Below are positions 34,880 through 44,572 of a stretch of 64,000 nt of DNA, in pieces. This stretch comes from Shewanella electrica. GTDB lineage: Bacteria; Pseudomonadota; Gammaproteobacteria; Enterobacterales; Shewanellaceae. Made by a program: the position numbers and the translations under genes. Below the pieces are notes generated by a model. It did no database searches. It was not told where the DNA came from and was given only the letters and a program-made list of their open reading frames with translations. The number at the start of each line of letters is the position of its first letter. Positions within the stretch are counted from its first letter, which is position 1. The stretch is taken from assembly GCF_022321485.1 (NCBI RefSeq), contig NZ_JAKOGG010000004.1:362156-426155 (forward strand), in the 5' to 3' direction.

Positions 34880-35293
34880 CGAGGGAAGGCGTTAGCAGCC
34901 TTACCAACTCGTGATGCGTTATTGCCCGCGTTAATGGTGCTTGCTGCGGCAAAAGACTGTCATTTGTCCTCATTAGTTGCTGCATTGCTTCCGCGTTACA
35001 CCAGTTCCGACCGGATTAAAGATTTTGCGCGTGAACGAAGTCTAGCGTTGATTGCTAAAGGCGAAGCTCAGCCAAACGCGTTTTTACGCACTTTGGGGTT
35101 GGCAAATGTCGATGTGAGTTCGGTCAACACGACGGATGGTTTACGGTTGACGTTATCTGACGGCCGAGTGATTCATTTACGGCCCTCTGGCAATGCACCG
35201 GAACTACGTTGTTACGCAGAGGCCGCAACCGAATCGGATGCCAATGCGCTAGTTTCTGGTGTGCTTAACGCTGTTGTCAGTGCACCTTGGTGA
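34880..35293 (+). pseudogene. Phosphomannomutase (ManB-type) C-terminal remnant
   Basis: An open frame matches only the last ~135 residues of a phosphomannomutase: ALAALPTRDALLPAL, YTSSDRIKDFARERS, and the sugar-phosphate-binding VIHLRPSGNAPELRCYAEA. The N-terminal two thirds, with the catalytic Ser and metal loop, are missing. The frame continues upstream for a short distance without similarity and without a ribosome site. Composition is like the flanking chromosome, not the AT-rich block. This is a scar of a once complete manB at the edge of the exchanged segment. Confidence 0.88.
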
Positions 35294-35362
35294 TATAACC
35301 AACTCGCTTTTTCGCGAAGGTGTAATTTGTCACAGAAAGGTTGTTTTAGCGTTGTTTGGGTG

Positions 35363-35391
35363 TGCTATTTGTAGTGAATTACCGCTATAAT
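35363..35391 (+). promoter_or_regulatory. Candidate promoter ahead of wbaP-rmlDACB
   Basis: A perfect -10 TATAAT lies at 35386-35391, about 65 bases before the wbaP start. The -35 at 17-base spacing (TGCTAT at 35363-35368) is poor. If active, it would let wbaP and the rhamnose genes be made independently of the upstream operon. Confidence 0.3.
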
Positions 35392-35455
35392 CCGCAGGTT
35401 TATTGGATGGGCTAAGACGGTTCAAGCTCATTATTTTGTATTATGGATATTTGAT

Positions 35456-36925
35456 ATGGATATGCCTCAAATTGACACCGCCGCCAGTGCGACAACTCGG
35501 ATCTTTTCCCCGATGATTAATAAAGCTAGCCTGCTATTTTCTGATGTCATTGCTTTTGTGCTTGCCTACGGCGTTACCTGTTTGTTACTCGGTAGCAATG
35601 GGTTTGAATCTCCGGAAATCTTCAGTACCTTTGATAGCCACAATGGTGTAGCTCGCGTTTGGGCCTATGCACTGATCGTGCTCTCGGGGGTGACTTGGTC
35701 GTGGACGAAGTTACGACACTATACCTACCGTAAGCCATTCTGGAGTGAGCTAAAAGAATGCCTTCAGCTACTTTTGGCTATGGCGGTTGCAGATTTGGCG
35801 CTAATAGCTTTGTCTAAGTGGGACTTTTCACGGGGTGAGTGGTTGTTGTTATGGACCCTATGTTTTGTGCTCGTACCGACCCTGCGTTACTTCACCAAAG
35901 TCGGCTTACGGAAACTCGGTTTCTGGCAGTTCCCGAGTTTTATCGTTGGCAGTGGCCGCAACGCCGCCGATGCCTACCGGGCAATTCAAAGTGAAGCCTT
36001 GATGGGGTTTGATATTCAAGGGTTTATTTGTGCAACTAACAGTTGTAAGTCAGCGCCAATTGAAGGCATTCCGTTGTTGAATCTCGACATGGAAACGGTA
36101 TTGCTTAAGTATCGAAAATCTAAGTTGTTTTTAGCTTTTGAATACGAGCAAACAGAGTTGCGTGATAACTGGCTGCGTTACCTTTCAGCAAAAGGTATGC
36201 GCAACGTCTCAGTGATTCCTACCCTGCGAGGAGTACCTTTGTATGGTACTGATATGTCGCACTTTTTTAGCCATGAGTTGATCATGCTGCGCGTTCAAAA
36301 TAATCTCGCACGTATATCTTCTCGCATGCTGAAACGCGTCTTTGACATTGTCGTATCAGGTTTGTTACTTCTCATTTTGTCTCCGCTGCTAGGTTATATT
36401 GCTTGGAAGGCTTCTCGTGATGGCGGCTCACCGACTTATGGTCATGAACGTGTTGGGCAGCATGGTAAGAAGTTTAAATGTCTTAAATTCCGTTCGATGG
36501 TCTCCAACTCAAAAGAAGTGTTAGAAGAGTTGCTGGCAAATGACCCAGAAGCCCGGGCGGAATGGTTTAAAGATTTCAAACTTAAAAACGATCCACGAAT
36601 TACACCTATCGGGCATTTTTTGCGTAAGACCAGTTTGGATGAATTGCCGCAGCTATGGAACGTATTCAAAGGTGAAATGAGCTTAGTGGGGCCACGCCCA
36701 GTGGTTGATGCTGAACTTGAACGCTACGGCGATGATGCTGAGTACTACCTCATGGCCAAACCTGGCATGAGCGGTTTATGGCAAGTGAGTGGTCGCAACG
36801 ATGTGGATTACGCCACGCGGGTATACCTTGATGGTTGGTATGTTAAAAACTGGTCACTGTGGTATGACATTGCCATTTTATTTAAGACAGTAGGTGTAGT
36901 TTTGCATCGAGATGGTGCTTACTAG
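35456..36925 (+). CDS. wbaP: WbaP-type undecaprenyl-phosphate hexose-1-phosphate transferase
   Basis: A 489-residue initiating glycosyltransferase. The N-terminal half has about four membrane helices and a nucleotide-binding-like soluble domain (FIVGSGRNAADAYRAI). The C-terminal catalytic domain (from about residue 290) has LKRVFDIVVSG, KCLKFRSMV, LRKTSLDELPQLWNV, MSLVGPRPV and KPGMSGLWQVSGRNDVDY. The length and C-terminal motif fit WbaP, which transfers galactose-1-phosphate to the lipid carrier. Galactose as the sugar is inferred from the family. Confidence 0.9.
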   Translation: MDMPQIDTAASATTRIFSPMINKASLLFSDVIAFVLAYGVTCLLLGSNGFESPEIFSTFDSHNGVARVWAYALIVLSGVTWSWTKLRHYTYRKPFWSELKECLQLLLAMAVADLALIALSKWDFSRGEWLLLWTLCFVLVPTLRYFTKVGLRKLGFWQFPSFIVGSGRNAADAYRAIQSEALMGFDIQGFICATNSCKSAPIEGIPLLNLDMETVLLKYRKSKLFLAFEYEQTELRDNWLRYLSAKGMRNVSVIPTLRGVPLYGTDMSHFFSHELIMLRVQNNLARISSRMLKRVFDIVVSGLLLLILSPLLGYIAWKASRDGGSPTYGHERVGQHGKKFKCLKFRSMVSNSKEVLEELLANDPEARAEWFKDFKLKNDPRITPIGHFLRKTSLDELPQLWNVFKGEMSLVGPRPVVDAELERYGDDAEYYLMAKPGMSGLWQVSGRNDVDYATRVYLDGWYVKNWSLWYDIAILFKTVGVVLHRDGAY

Positions 36926-36988
36926 ATTTGGTGAAAGGTTTCAAAGGGGCTATCGAATTGAGGTGGCCTTTGTTTTTTAAGGAAATGT

Positions 36989-37876
36989 ATGACAGTAAAG
37001 TTGATGTTGACCGGTGCTAACGGCCAAGTTGGTACCAGCTTGCAGCAACGTGCCGTAAGCTTAGGTTGGCAAGTGCTAGCAGTTGATCGTAGTGAGTTGG
37101 ATATCACTGATCGTGATGCGGTTTTACAAGTTGCAGCGAGATTTCAACCGGATGTGATTATCAATGCGGCAGCACACACTGCCGTAGACAAGGCGGAGAG
37201 CGAGGTTGCAGCTTCTTATGCGATTAATCGCGATGGCCCGCAATTCCTCGCTGAAGCCGCGAGCCGTGGTAATGCCGTGTTGCTGCATATTTCTACCGAT
37301 TATGTGTTTGCCGGTGACAAAGATGGGGTCTATCTAGAAACCGATGCCGTGGCACCGCAAGGGGTGTATGGTGCGTCGAAACTGGCAGGCGAGCAGGCCG
37401 TTGCTACGCATTGTAGCAAGCATCTAATTTTACGAACTGCGTGGGTATTTGGTGAGCAAGGCAATAACTTTGTTAAAACCATGCTGCGTGTTGGCGCTAT
37501 GCGCGATAGCTTAAATGTGGTGGCCGATCAGTTTGGTGGCCCGACATACGCTGGTGATATTGCAGATGCATTGTTAGCTATGGCGCAGCGCGCACTGCAG
37601 TCCGATTTCGCGGCTTGGGGCGTGTATCATTTTTCGGGGGCGCCTCATGTTAGCTGGCATGGTTTTGCCGAAGCGATTTTCGCCAAAGCGGGCGAGTTAC
37701 AACTGTTAGCGCAATTGCCGACAGTTAACCCGATCACTACCAAGGACTATCCAACTCCAGCAAAACGCCCGGCTAACTCACGCTTAGATTGCCAGAAAAT
37801 CCAACACGTATTTGGTATTCAACCTAGTAATTGGCAACATGCACTAGCAAATTTGCAGCAATATTTACCGCAATAA
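36989..37876 (+). CDS. rmlD: dTDP-4-dehydrorhamnose reductase
   Basis: A 295-residue SDR enzyme, last step of dTDP-L-rhamnose synthesis. It has TGANGQVGTSLQQ, INAAAHTAVDKAESE, ISTDYVFAGD, YGASKLAGE (YxxxK) and LRTAWVFGEQGNNFVKTM. ATG with AAGGAAA at 36979-36985. It is followed by rmlA, rmlC and rmlB in the same direction with short gaps. Confidence 0.96.
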   Translation: MTVKLMLTGANGQVGTSLQQRAVSLGWQVLAVDRSELDITDRDAVLQVAARFQPDVIINAAAHTAVDKAESEVAASYAINRDGPQFLAEAASRGNAVLLHISTDYVFAGDKDGVYLETDAVAPQGVYGASKLAGEQAVATHCSKHLILRTAWVFGEQGNNFVKTMLRVGAMRDSLNVVADQFGGPTYAGDIADALLAMAQRALQSDFAAWGVYHFSGAPHVSWHGFAEAIFAKAGELQLLAQLPTVNPITTKDYPTPAKRPANSRLDCQKIQHVFGIQPSNWQHALANLQQYLPQ

Positions 37877-37906
37877 CCCATCTGACCCATCGAGACAGAG
37901 AAGAAT

Positions 37907-38779
37907 ATGAAAGGCATTATTTTAGCGGGCGGCAGTGGCACCCGTTTACATCCAGCGACGATTGGCGTTAACAAGCAGTTGTTACCTGTTTATGACAAAC
38001 CGATGATCTACTACCCACTGACCACCTTGATGTTGGCCGGTATTCGTGAAGTGTTGATTATCAGCACACCCAATGATCAAGACACCTATCACCGCATTTT
38101 AGGTGATGGTAGCCAATGGGGTATCCGTATCGAGTATGCGGTACAACCGAGCCCAGATGGATTAGCACAAGCGTTTATTATTGGCGAAAAGTTCATTGGT
38201 GACGATTCGGTGTGTTTAGTACTTGGCGATAATATTTTTTATGGTCATGGATTCAGTAAAACACTGCAAGCCGCTGCGGCACAGCCTGATGGTGCAACAG
38301 TGTTTGGCTATTATGTGCAAGATCCTGAGCGCTATGGCGTGGTGGATTTTGATAAGAACGGTAATGCGATTTCTATTGAAGAAAAACCGCTTGAGCCTAA
38401 GTCCAATTATGCGGTGACCGGACTGTACTTCTACGATAACGAAGTGGTTGAAATAGCCAAACAGGTTAAACCATCTCATCGTGGCGAGTTGGAAATTACC
38501 GACATCAACAATATTTATCTGCAACGCGGAAAACTGCGGGTCGAGCGGATGAGCCGCGGTTCTGCTTGGTTAGACACTGGCACCCATGACTCATTATTAG
38601 ATGCGGCAATTTTTATTCGCGTGTTAGAAAAACGTCAAGGACAAAAGGTGGCCTCGCCAGAAGAGACTGCCTACCGCATGGGCTTTATTAATGCTGACCA
38701 GTTAGCTGAGTTAGCCAAGCCGTTGATTAAAAGCGGTTATGGCGCTTATCTAATGCAAGTTCTAAAAGAGACTATTTGA
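37907..38779 (+). CDS. rmlA: Glucose-1-phosphate thymidylyltransferase
   Basis: A 290-residue nucleotidyltransferase making dTDP-glucose. The signature [19 protein letters not shown] is followed by [37 protein letters not shown] and [19 protein letters not shown]. First step of the rhamnose pathway. Length and motifs are full and intact. Confidence 0.97.
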   Translation: MKGIILAGGSGTRLHPATIGVNKQLLPVYDKPMIYYPLTTLMLAGIREVLIISTPNDQDTYHRILGDGSQWGIRIEYAVQPSPDGLAQAFIIGEKFIGDDSVCLVLGDNIFYGHGFSKTLQAAAAQPDGATVFGYYVQDPERYGVVDFDKNGNAISIEEKPLEPKSNYAVTGLYFYDNEVVEIAKQVKPSHRGELEITDINNIYLQRGKLRVERMSRGSAWLDTGTHDSLLDAAIFIRVLEKRQGQKVASPEETAYRMGFINADQLAELAKPLIKSGYGAYLMQVLKETI

Positions 38780-38789
38780 GAGTTATCTA

Positions 38790-39335
38790 ATGAAAGTTGT
38801 CGATACAGCAATTGCTGAAGTAAAGATTATCGAGCCACAAGTGTTTGGTGATGAACGTGGTTTCTTTATGGAAACTTGGCGAGAAACTTGGTTTAACGAA
38901 CAAGTGTGCGAACGTCGTTTTATTCAAGATAACCATTCAAAGTCGCGTCAGGGAATTTTACGCGGCTTACATTACCAAACTGAAAATACTCAAGGTAAGT
39001 TGGTTCGCGTCGTCAGCGGTGAGGTGTTTGATGTTGCCGTTGATATGCGCAAGTCTTCTCCTACCTTTGGTCAATGGGTTGGGGTGTTATTGTCAGCCGA
39101 GAACAAACGTCAGTTGTGGGTGCCAGAAGGGTTTGCCCATGGTTTCTATGTGACCACTGAAACCGCCGAGTTTGTTTATCGTTGTACTGATTATTACAAC
39201 CCCAATGCTGAGCATTCCGTACGTTGGGATGATCCTGACCTCGCAATTGCGTGGCCATTGGTCGATGGTCAACAACCATCATTGTCAGCCAAAGATGCTG
39301 ATGCAAAATGGTTGAAAGATGCCGTCACTTTTTAA
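38790..39335 (+). CDS. rmlC: dTDP-4-dehydrorhamnose 3,5-epimerase
   Basis: A 181-residue cupin. It shows DERGFFMETWRE, FIQDNHSKSRQGILRGLHYQ, GEVFDVAVDMRKSSPTFG, VPEGFAHGFYV and YRCTDYYNPNAEHSVRWDDP, with the catalytic His in LRGLHYQ and the Tyr in YRCTDYY. It converts dTDP-4-keto-6-deoxyglucose to dTDP-4-keto-rhamnose. It starts 10 bases after rmlA. Confidence 0.97.
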   Translation: MKVVDTAIAEVKIIEPQVFGDERGFFMETWRETWFNEQVCERRFIQDNHSKSRQGILRGLHYQTENTQGKLVRVVSGEVFDVAVDMRKSSPTFGQWVGVLLSAENKRQLWVPEGFAHGFYVTTETAEFVYRCTDYYNPNAEHSVRWDDPDLAIAWPLVDGQQPSLSAKDADAKWLKDAVTF

Positions 39336-39358
39336 TTTAAGCAATTAGGACTATTCCG

Positions 39359-40468
39359 ATGAAAAGATTACTTGTCACCGGTGCTGCTGGTTTTATCGGC
39401 GCGAATTTTGTGCATTACTGGTTGTCGCAGCACGCGGAAGACCGTGTGGTGGTGTTGGATGCGTTAACTTACGCTGGCAACCTTGAGACTCTGTTGCCAT
39501 TGATGGATAAGCCAAACTTTCGGTTTGTTAAAGGCAACATCGGTAATACTGAATTGGTTGAGCTACTGTTACGTGAAGAACAAATTGATACCTTGGTACA
39601 CTTTGCCGCTGAATCTCACGTTGACCGCTCGATCACCGGTCCCGACGCTTTTATCGAAACCAACATTATCGGTACGCACAGCTTGCTGAAAGCGGCACGT
39701 AGTGTTTGGCTTGCTGATCCTGCCAATCCTTTGCCGCACCGTTTCCATCACGTATCGACAGATGAAGTCTACGGGACGTTGGGACCCAATGATCCTGCGT
39801 TTACCGAGCTGACTCAGTATGCGCCTAATTCGCCTTATTCTGCGTCTAAAGCCGCTTCTGATCATTTGGTACGTGCTTACCATCACACCTATGGCTTGAA
39901 CGTAACGACCAGTAATTGTTCAAACAATTATGGTTATTATCACTTCCCTGAGAAGCTTATCCCGCTGTGTTTGACTAACATCCTCGAAGGTAAGCCTTTG
40001 CCAATTTATGGCGATGGCAAACAGATCCGTGATTGGTTATTTGTGGAAGATCACTGCCGTGGTATCGAGTTAGTGCTGCAAAAGGGCGTCACTGGCGAGA
40101 CCTATAATATCGGCGGTGTTAACGAATGGCAGAACATCGATATCGTTAATTTGCTTTGCGAATTGATGGATGGCGAATTTGCGGCTGATGCATCGTTGGC
40201 TGAGCGTTATCCTCAATCTCCTTGCGCGCAAGGTAAACCGGCGAATTCTTTGATCACTTATGTGAAGGATCGTGCTGGGCATGATCGCCGCTATGCGATT
40301 GATTGTACTAAGATTGAGCGCGAACTCGGTTTTAAACCCGCTGAAACCTTCGAAACTGGCGTGCGGAAAACCGTAAGTTGGTATTTGAACAATCAGGCAT
40401 GGATCGACAATGTCAAAAGCGGTGCTTATCAAACTTGGATTGACCAGCAATACGCCAAGCGCAAGTAG
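39359..40468 (+). CDS. rmlB: dTDP-glucose 4,6-dehydratase
   Basis: A 369-residue SDR enzyme. It has TGAAGFIGANFVHY, FAAESHVDRSI, VSTDEVYGTL, YSASKAASDHLV (YxxxK), SNCSNNYGYYHFPEKLIPL and GDGKQIRDWLFVEDH. Second step of the rhamnose pathway. It is the last gene of the locus; a strong terminator follows at 40493-40524. Confidence 0.97.
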   Translation: MKRLLVTGAAGFIGANFVHYWLSQHAEDRVVVLDALTYAGNLETLLPLMDKPNFRFVKGNIGNTELVELLLREEQIDTLVHFAAESHVDRSITGPDAFIETNIIGTHSLLKAARSVWLADPANPLPHRFHHVSTDEVYGTLGPNDPAFTELTQYAPNSPYSASKAASDHLVRAYHHTYGLNVTTSNCSNNYGYYHFPEKLIPLCLTNILEGKPLPIYGDGKQIRDWLFVEDHCRGIELVLQKGVTGETYNIGGVNEWQNIDIVNLLCELMDGEFAADASLAERYPQSPCAQGKPANSLITYVKDRAGHDRRYAIDCTKIERELGFKPAETFETGVRKTVSWYLNNQAWIDNVKSGAYQTWIDQQYAKRK

Positions 40469-40492
40469 AGCTGATACACGTTGTTGAAGTTT

Positions 40493-40524
40493 AAAAAGCC
40501 AGAGCCAATTGCTCTGGCTTTTTT
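40493..40524 (+). terminator. Intrinsic terminator at the end of the polysaccharide/rml genes
   Basis: GC-rich stem AGCCAGAGC/GCTCTGGCT around a short AT loop, preceded by five A and followed by six T. It would close transcription from rmlB. Confidence 0.88.
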
Positions 40525-40647
40525 CTATGTAGTTCTGAAATACTTCGCGATAAAGCGGACGTCTTGATCGCAATACCGACTAATCTAACTCGCCACTGAT
40601 TACACATTTAGGTGCTGTAGAGCGGGTTGAAAGTGACTGCTAACGTA

Positions 40648-40812
40648 TCATTCCATTAAATCCGCTAGTCGTTTCAGCAGTGCTTTTCGGCCGTTATTGG
40701 CGTCGATGAAGCGTTGAAAACGATGCTGGAATGCTAATGTGTTGTTGTTGAGTTGGTAGGCTTTGGCAAGTTGGTGCAGATCATCTGCAACTTGGTCGTA
40801 GGCACTAGCACA
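40648..40812 (-). pseudogene. Short orphan coding remnant between rmlB and dxs
   Basis: On the - strand a frame of about 54 codons ends at TGA (40648-40650) and reads ...YDQVADDLHQLAKAYQLN and then LAFQHRFQRFIDANNG. It has an in-frame stop just upstream and no start or ribosome site. The composition of the peptide looks protein-like, but I do not recognise the family. It may be the 3' end of a decayed gene. The rest of 40525-41148 shows no gene. Confidence 0.3.
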
Positions 40813-40839
40813 TCACCTGCCTTGCCTAAATCACGCTCT
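40810..40839 (-). repeat. Dispersed short repeat, copy 1
   Basis: These 30 bases match 58694-58723 at 27 positions in the same orientation, and weaker similarity continues for about 35 bases to the right in both places. Read on the - strand both copies encode a DLGKAGDV-like peptide, so they may be fragments of one decayed gene family. Confidence 0.6.
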
Positions 40840-41148
40840 GACAGTTGTAAAAAACAATCATTAAAGATAAACAGCCTCTCGGTGGTTGCTGCATCGCGAG
40901 TGGCTGAATTACGTCATGCGGATAGGCTGGTTTTAAGGATATTAAGGCAGAGGACGAGGTTGATGCTGCCGTATGTTTCGATTAATGCAATTTTCGCTAC
41001 GAGTTAACAGGCTCGTTGGGCTAGCGCATTTTAGGGGGGGCAGAGGGAAGGTGGCGGCAATACTTGTCTAATCGAGAGTATTTAAAAAACGATCTGTGTT
41101 TAGCGCCGCAGTCGGTGTGATATTGGCTTGTTCGTGAGTTATTGATTG

Positions 41149-41180
41149 AAAAGGCTGCCCCGTGTCAAAACAAGGCAGCC
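41149..41180 (-). terminator. Intrinsic terminator of the xseB-ispA-dxs operon
   Basis: On the - strand the stem GGCTGCC/GGCAGCC with a 14-base loop is followed by TTTTC. It lies 23 bases after the dxs stop. Confidence 0.7.
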
Positions 41181-41202
41181 GCGCGATGCTTAGCTGGAAC
41201 GG

Positions 41203-43080
41203 TTAAGCAATAAAGTCTTCAATCTTTTGCTGTAAGCCTTTCGCATCTAGGCCTAGCTCTGCGATGATTTCTGCTGGTGCGCCGTGTTTGACAAACTCAT
41301 CTGGTAAGCCAATTTGCAGTACTGGTTTGCAAATTTTGTGTTTGGCTAGCACTTCCAGCACGCCGCTACCTGCACCGCCCATAATCACGTTCTCTTCCAC
41401 CGTGACTAACACATCATGGCTTTGCGCCAATTCTAGCAATAGAGCTTCATCCAAGGGTTTGACAAAGCGCATATCGGCTACGGTGGCGTCTAGCGACTCG
41501 GCGACTTCCAATGCGGCAGCCAGTGTCGTACCAAAGTTGATGATGGCCACTTTGTTGCCTTGGCGTTTGATAAGACCTTTGCCGATTGGCAGGGCGGTCA
41601 TCTGTTCTTCCGGTTTAACACCTGTGGCGCTGCCACGCGGGTAACGCACAGCAACGGGGCCGTCTTGATAGCAATAACCGGTGTACAGCATCTGACGACA
41701 TTCGTTTTCATCAGATGGTGCCATAATCACCATGTTTGGCACACAACGCAGGAAGGTCAGGTCAAACGCACCTTGGTGAGTTGGACCATCGGCGCCGACA
41801 ATGCCGCCACGGTCAATGGCAAACAGCACAGGTAGACGTTGCAAAGCTACGTCATGGATCAGTTGGTCATAGGCGCGTTGCAAGAAGGTGGAGTAGATAG
41901 CAACTACAGGTTTGTAACCTTCACAGGCAAAACCCGCACCTAGCGTGACGGCATGTTGCTCGGCAATCGCCGCATCAAAATATTGCTCAGGAAAACGCTG
42001 AGAAAACTCGACCATGCCTGAGCCTTCACGCATCGCCGGAGTGATGCCCAATACTTTCTCATCACGGCTAGCCATGTCACACAGCCACTTACCGAAGATT
42101 TCTGAGAAGGTCGGCAAGCCCGGTTTGGTATCGGGTTTACGGAACTGAGTTGGGTCGAATTTAGGCACTGCATGCCAACCAATCGGATCTTTCTCCGCAG
42201 GTTCATAGCCTTTGCCTTTCTTGGTCATAATATGCAGCAGTTGTGGCCCTTGCAGGCCGCGCATATTTCGCAAGGTTTCAACCATGGCGTCAACATCATG
42301 GCCGTCGATGGGGCCGATGTAGTTGAAGCCCAACTCTTCAAATAAGGTGCCTGGCACCATCATGCCTTTCAAGTGCTCTTCGGTACGGCGTGCCATCTCT
42401 TTAATCACTGGCATGCCTTTAAGCACTTTTTTGCCGCCTTCGCGGATGGTGGTGTAGAAACGGCCAGACATCAGTTGCGCGAGATGTTTATTCAGTGCGC
42501 CGACGTTTTCGGAGATCGACATTTCGTTGTCGTTCAGCACAATCAGCATGTCTTTGTGCAGATCGCCTGCGTGGTTCAGTGCTTCAAACACCATGCCGCC
42601 AGTCATGGCGCCATCACCAATAACGGCTACCACTTTACGGCCTGCTTGCTCTTTATCTGCAGCGATTGCCATACCGAGTGCGGCTGAAATTGAGGTACCA
42701 GAGTGGCCGACGCTGAAAGTGTCGTATTCGCTTTCTTCACGCCAAGGGAATGGGTGCAGCCCCTCTTTTTGGCGAATCGTGTGCATTTGTTCGCGGCGAC
42801 CGGTAAGAATTTTATGGGGATAGGCTTGGTGGCCTACGTCCCACACCAAACGGTCAAACGGCGTATTAAATACATAATGCAGCGCCACAGTCAGTTCGAC
42901 TGTGCCTAAACCTGAGGCAAAGTGCCCGCTTGAGCGGCCAACTGACTGTAATAAAAAGGCGCGAAGCTCGTCGGCTAATTGAGGCAATACTGCCTGTGGT
43001 AATGCACGCAGTTCATCTGGCGTATTCGCCTGCGCTAGTACCGGAAACTGAGAAATATCCAGGCTCATAAAATCATTCAT
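41203..43080 (-). CDS. dxs: 1-deoxy-D-xylulose-5-phosphate synthase
   Basis: A 625-residue thiamine diphosphate enzyme, first step of the MEP isoprenoid pathway. It shows the N-terminal [34 protein letters not shown], the ThDP motif region [33 protein letters not shown] and, in the C-terminal transketolase part, [17 protein letters not shown] and [18 protein letters not shown] 43080 is used; another ATG 12 bases later is possible. It is cotranscribed with ispA and xseB, the usual gamma-proteobacterial set. Confidence 0.97.
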   Translation of the reverse strand: MNDFMSLDISQFPVLAQANTPDELRALPQAVLPQLADELRAFLLQSVGRSSGHFASGLGTVELTVALHYVFNTPFDRLVWDVGHQAYPHKILTGRREQMHTIRQKEGLHPFPWREESEYDTFSVGHSGTSISAALGMAIAADKEQAGRKVVAVIGDGAMTGGMVFEALNHAGDLHKDMLIVLNDNEMSISENVGALNKHLAQLMSGRFYTTIREGGKKVLKGMPVIKEMARRTEEHLKGMMVPGTLFEELGFNYIGPIDGHDVDAMVETLRNMRGLQGPQLLHIMTKKGKGYEPAEKDPIGWHAVPKFDPTQFRKPDTKPGLPTFSEIFGKWLCDMASRDEKVLGITPAMREGSGMVEFSQRFPEQYFDAAIAEQHAVTLGAGFACEGYKPVVAIYSTFLQRAYDQLIHDVALQRLPVLFAIDRGGIVGADGPTHQGAFDLTFLRCVPNMVIMAPSDENECRQMLYTGYCYQDGPVAVRYPRGSATGVKPEEQMTALPIGKGLIKRQGNKVAIINFGTTLAAALEVAESLDATVADMRFVKPLDEALLLELAQSHDVLVTVEENVIMGGAGSGVLEVLAKHKICKPVLQIGLPDEFVKHGAPAEIIAELGLDAKGLQQKIEDFIA

Positions 43081-43088
43081 TAGGTTAT

Positions 43089-43967
43089 TTATACTCGCCG
43101 TTCAATGATATAGCGGGCGAATTCTGCAATTAGTTGGCTATTGTAGGGCAAATCACTCAAGGCTGATAGTGCGTCCTGTAACAGCTGTTCGGCGGTGGCT
43201 TTGGCACCGTCTAAGCCTAGCAAACGTGGATAGGTACTTTTATTAGACTTTGTATCAGAACCTTGCGGTTTACCTAGCACTTCCGTGGAACTGGTGACGT
43301 CTAAAATATCGTCCTGTACTTGGAAGGCAAGACCAATGGCGACAGCGTATTGGCGTAATTTGCTTTGGGTCAGCTCATCCCCCGCGGCAGCAATCACCGC
43401 TAGTTCAACAGCACACTGGATCAAGGCACCAGTTTTTAGCCGATGCAGTTGGGTGAGTTCGTCTAAACTGATTTGCTTATCGGTGGCTGCCATATCCAGC
43501 GCCTGACCGCCACACATGCCGCTGTAACCCGCCGCTTGCGCCAGTGAACGCACCATCGCTAACTGCTGCTCGGCAGAAAACTCACTCGGTGCGGTTAAAA
43601 TATCAAAGGCTAAAGATTGCAAACCGTCACCAGCTAAAATCGCGGTGGCTTCATCGTAGGCGACATGTACGGTAGGTTGTCCACGGCGCAGCGCGTCATC
43701 GTCCATTGCCGGCAGATCATCATGGATCAGAGAATAGGCGTGAATACATTCGATGGCGGCGGCACAGTTATCTAATTTGTGTAACGGCACACCCAACATA
43801 TCACCCACGGCATACACCAAAAATGGTCGCACACGCTTACCACCGAGTAATACCCCATGTTTCATGGCGGCTTTAAGCGTTGCATCGGTTGTGGCGAGCT
43901 GATCCAGCAGCGAGGTTAGGTGCTGATTAACGCGTTGTTGGTAGCGGGTAATAGCGTCAGATAACAA
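43089..43967 (-). CDS. ispA: Farnesyl diphosphate synthase (geranyltranstransferase)
   Basis: A 292-residue trans-prenyltransferase. First Asp-rich motif DDLPAMDDD (in [17 protein letters not shown]), second motif DDILD (in QVQDDILDV), and [12 protein letters not shown] for substrate binding. It makes farnesyl diphosphate from the products of the MEP pathway. The start is TTG immediately after the xseB stop codon, so translation is likely coupled. Confidence 0.96.
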   Translation of the reverse strand: MLSDAITRYQQRVNQHLTSLLDQLATTDATLKAAMKHGVLLGGKRVRPFLVYAVGDMLGVPLHKLDNCAAAIECIHAYSLIHDDLPAMDDDALRRGQPTVHVAYDEATAILAGDGLQSLAFDILTAPSEFSAEQQLAMVRSLAQAAGYSGMCGGQALDMAATDKQISLDELTQLHRLKTGALIQCAVELAVIAAAGDELTQSKLRQYAVAIGLAFQVQDDILDVTSSTEVLGKPQGSDTKSNKSTYPRLLGLDGAKATAEQLLQDALSALSDLPYNSQLIAEFARYIIERRV

Positions 43968-44207
43968 TTACTGTTCCTCAGATTCAAACGGTGAAAGTGG
44001 TGCTTCCGTATCGTTCGCCAGCAAAATAGCGACTTTCTGTTGCGCTTGTTCTAACTTGTCTTGGCTGGCACGTACCAGATGCACGCCGCGCTCAAATTGT
44101 TTTAACGCATCGTCGAGCGCGACATCGCCTTGCTCAAGTTCGTTGACTATCTGCTCCAGCTCACCAAGTGACTGCTCAAAACTGAGATTTTCGGGTTTCT
44201 TAGCCAC
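43968..44207 (-). CDS. xseB: Exodeoxyribonuclease VII small subunit
   Basis: A 79-residue protein with the family pattern LSFEQSLGELEQIVNELEQG followed by ALDDALKQFERGV and a coiled-coil tail. XseB binds several-fold to XseA to form exonuclease VII. I chose GTG 44207, which has AGGAT about 8 bases upstream; a TTG at 44213 is too close to it. It leads the xseB-ispA-dxs operon. Confidence 0.93.
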   Translation of the reverse strand: MAKKPENLSFEQSLGELEQIVNELEQGDVALDDALKQFERGVHLVRASQDKLEQAQQKVAILLANDTEAPLSPFESEEQ

Positions 44208-44419
44208 ATCCAAATCCTGTTATTCAATCTGGGACGAGAGTATACCAGCCAACACGGTAGAACGGCGACCATCCTTTTCACCATGGTGGGCTGCAATAAG
44301 CAGCGAGAAAGTCGCAAACGTTATATCAGTGATGCCTAAGGGTCAAATGAGCTGCTTGGTTCTTTGTTACACCGCACGGTTTGTCACATAAAAACCTTTG
44401 GTTTCACTATAATTCTTTC

Positions 44420-44446
44420 TAAACTTGCCGGAGCACTGACCGATAA
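44420..44446 (+). promoter_or_regulatory. Sigma-28 (FliA) promoter of pomAB
   Basis: TAAACTTG at 44420-44427 (6 of 8 to TAAAGTTT), a spacer of exactly 11 bases, and ACCGATAA at 44439-44446 (7 of 8 to GCCGATAA). It lies about 125 bases upstream of pomA. The rest of the 365-base gap between xseB and pomA shows no gene. Stator genes are late, FliA-dependent genes in polar flagellates. Confidence 0.75.
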
Positions 44447-44572
44447 ACAAAATAGAACCCGTTAATTTTGAGTAAGTTGGTTATACTTATTCATCGTAGG
44501 ATTTGACTGAGCATGGCAGTATAGCGCCAGAGTAGTCACGACAATGAGCAATCATTCTCTCGAGGAGCAACA

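Noticed and set aside
40753-41007. An 84-codon + strand frame between rmlB and dxs
   Set aside because: No ribosome site and no protein-like pattern. The opposite strand carries the better coding-like remnant.
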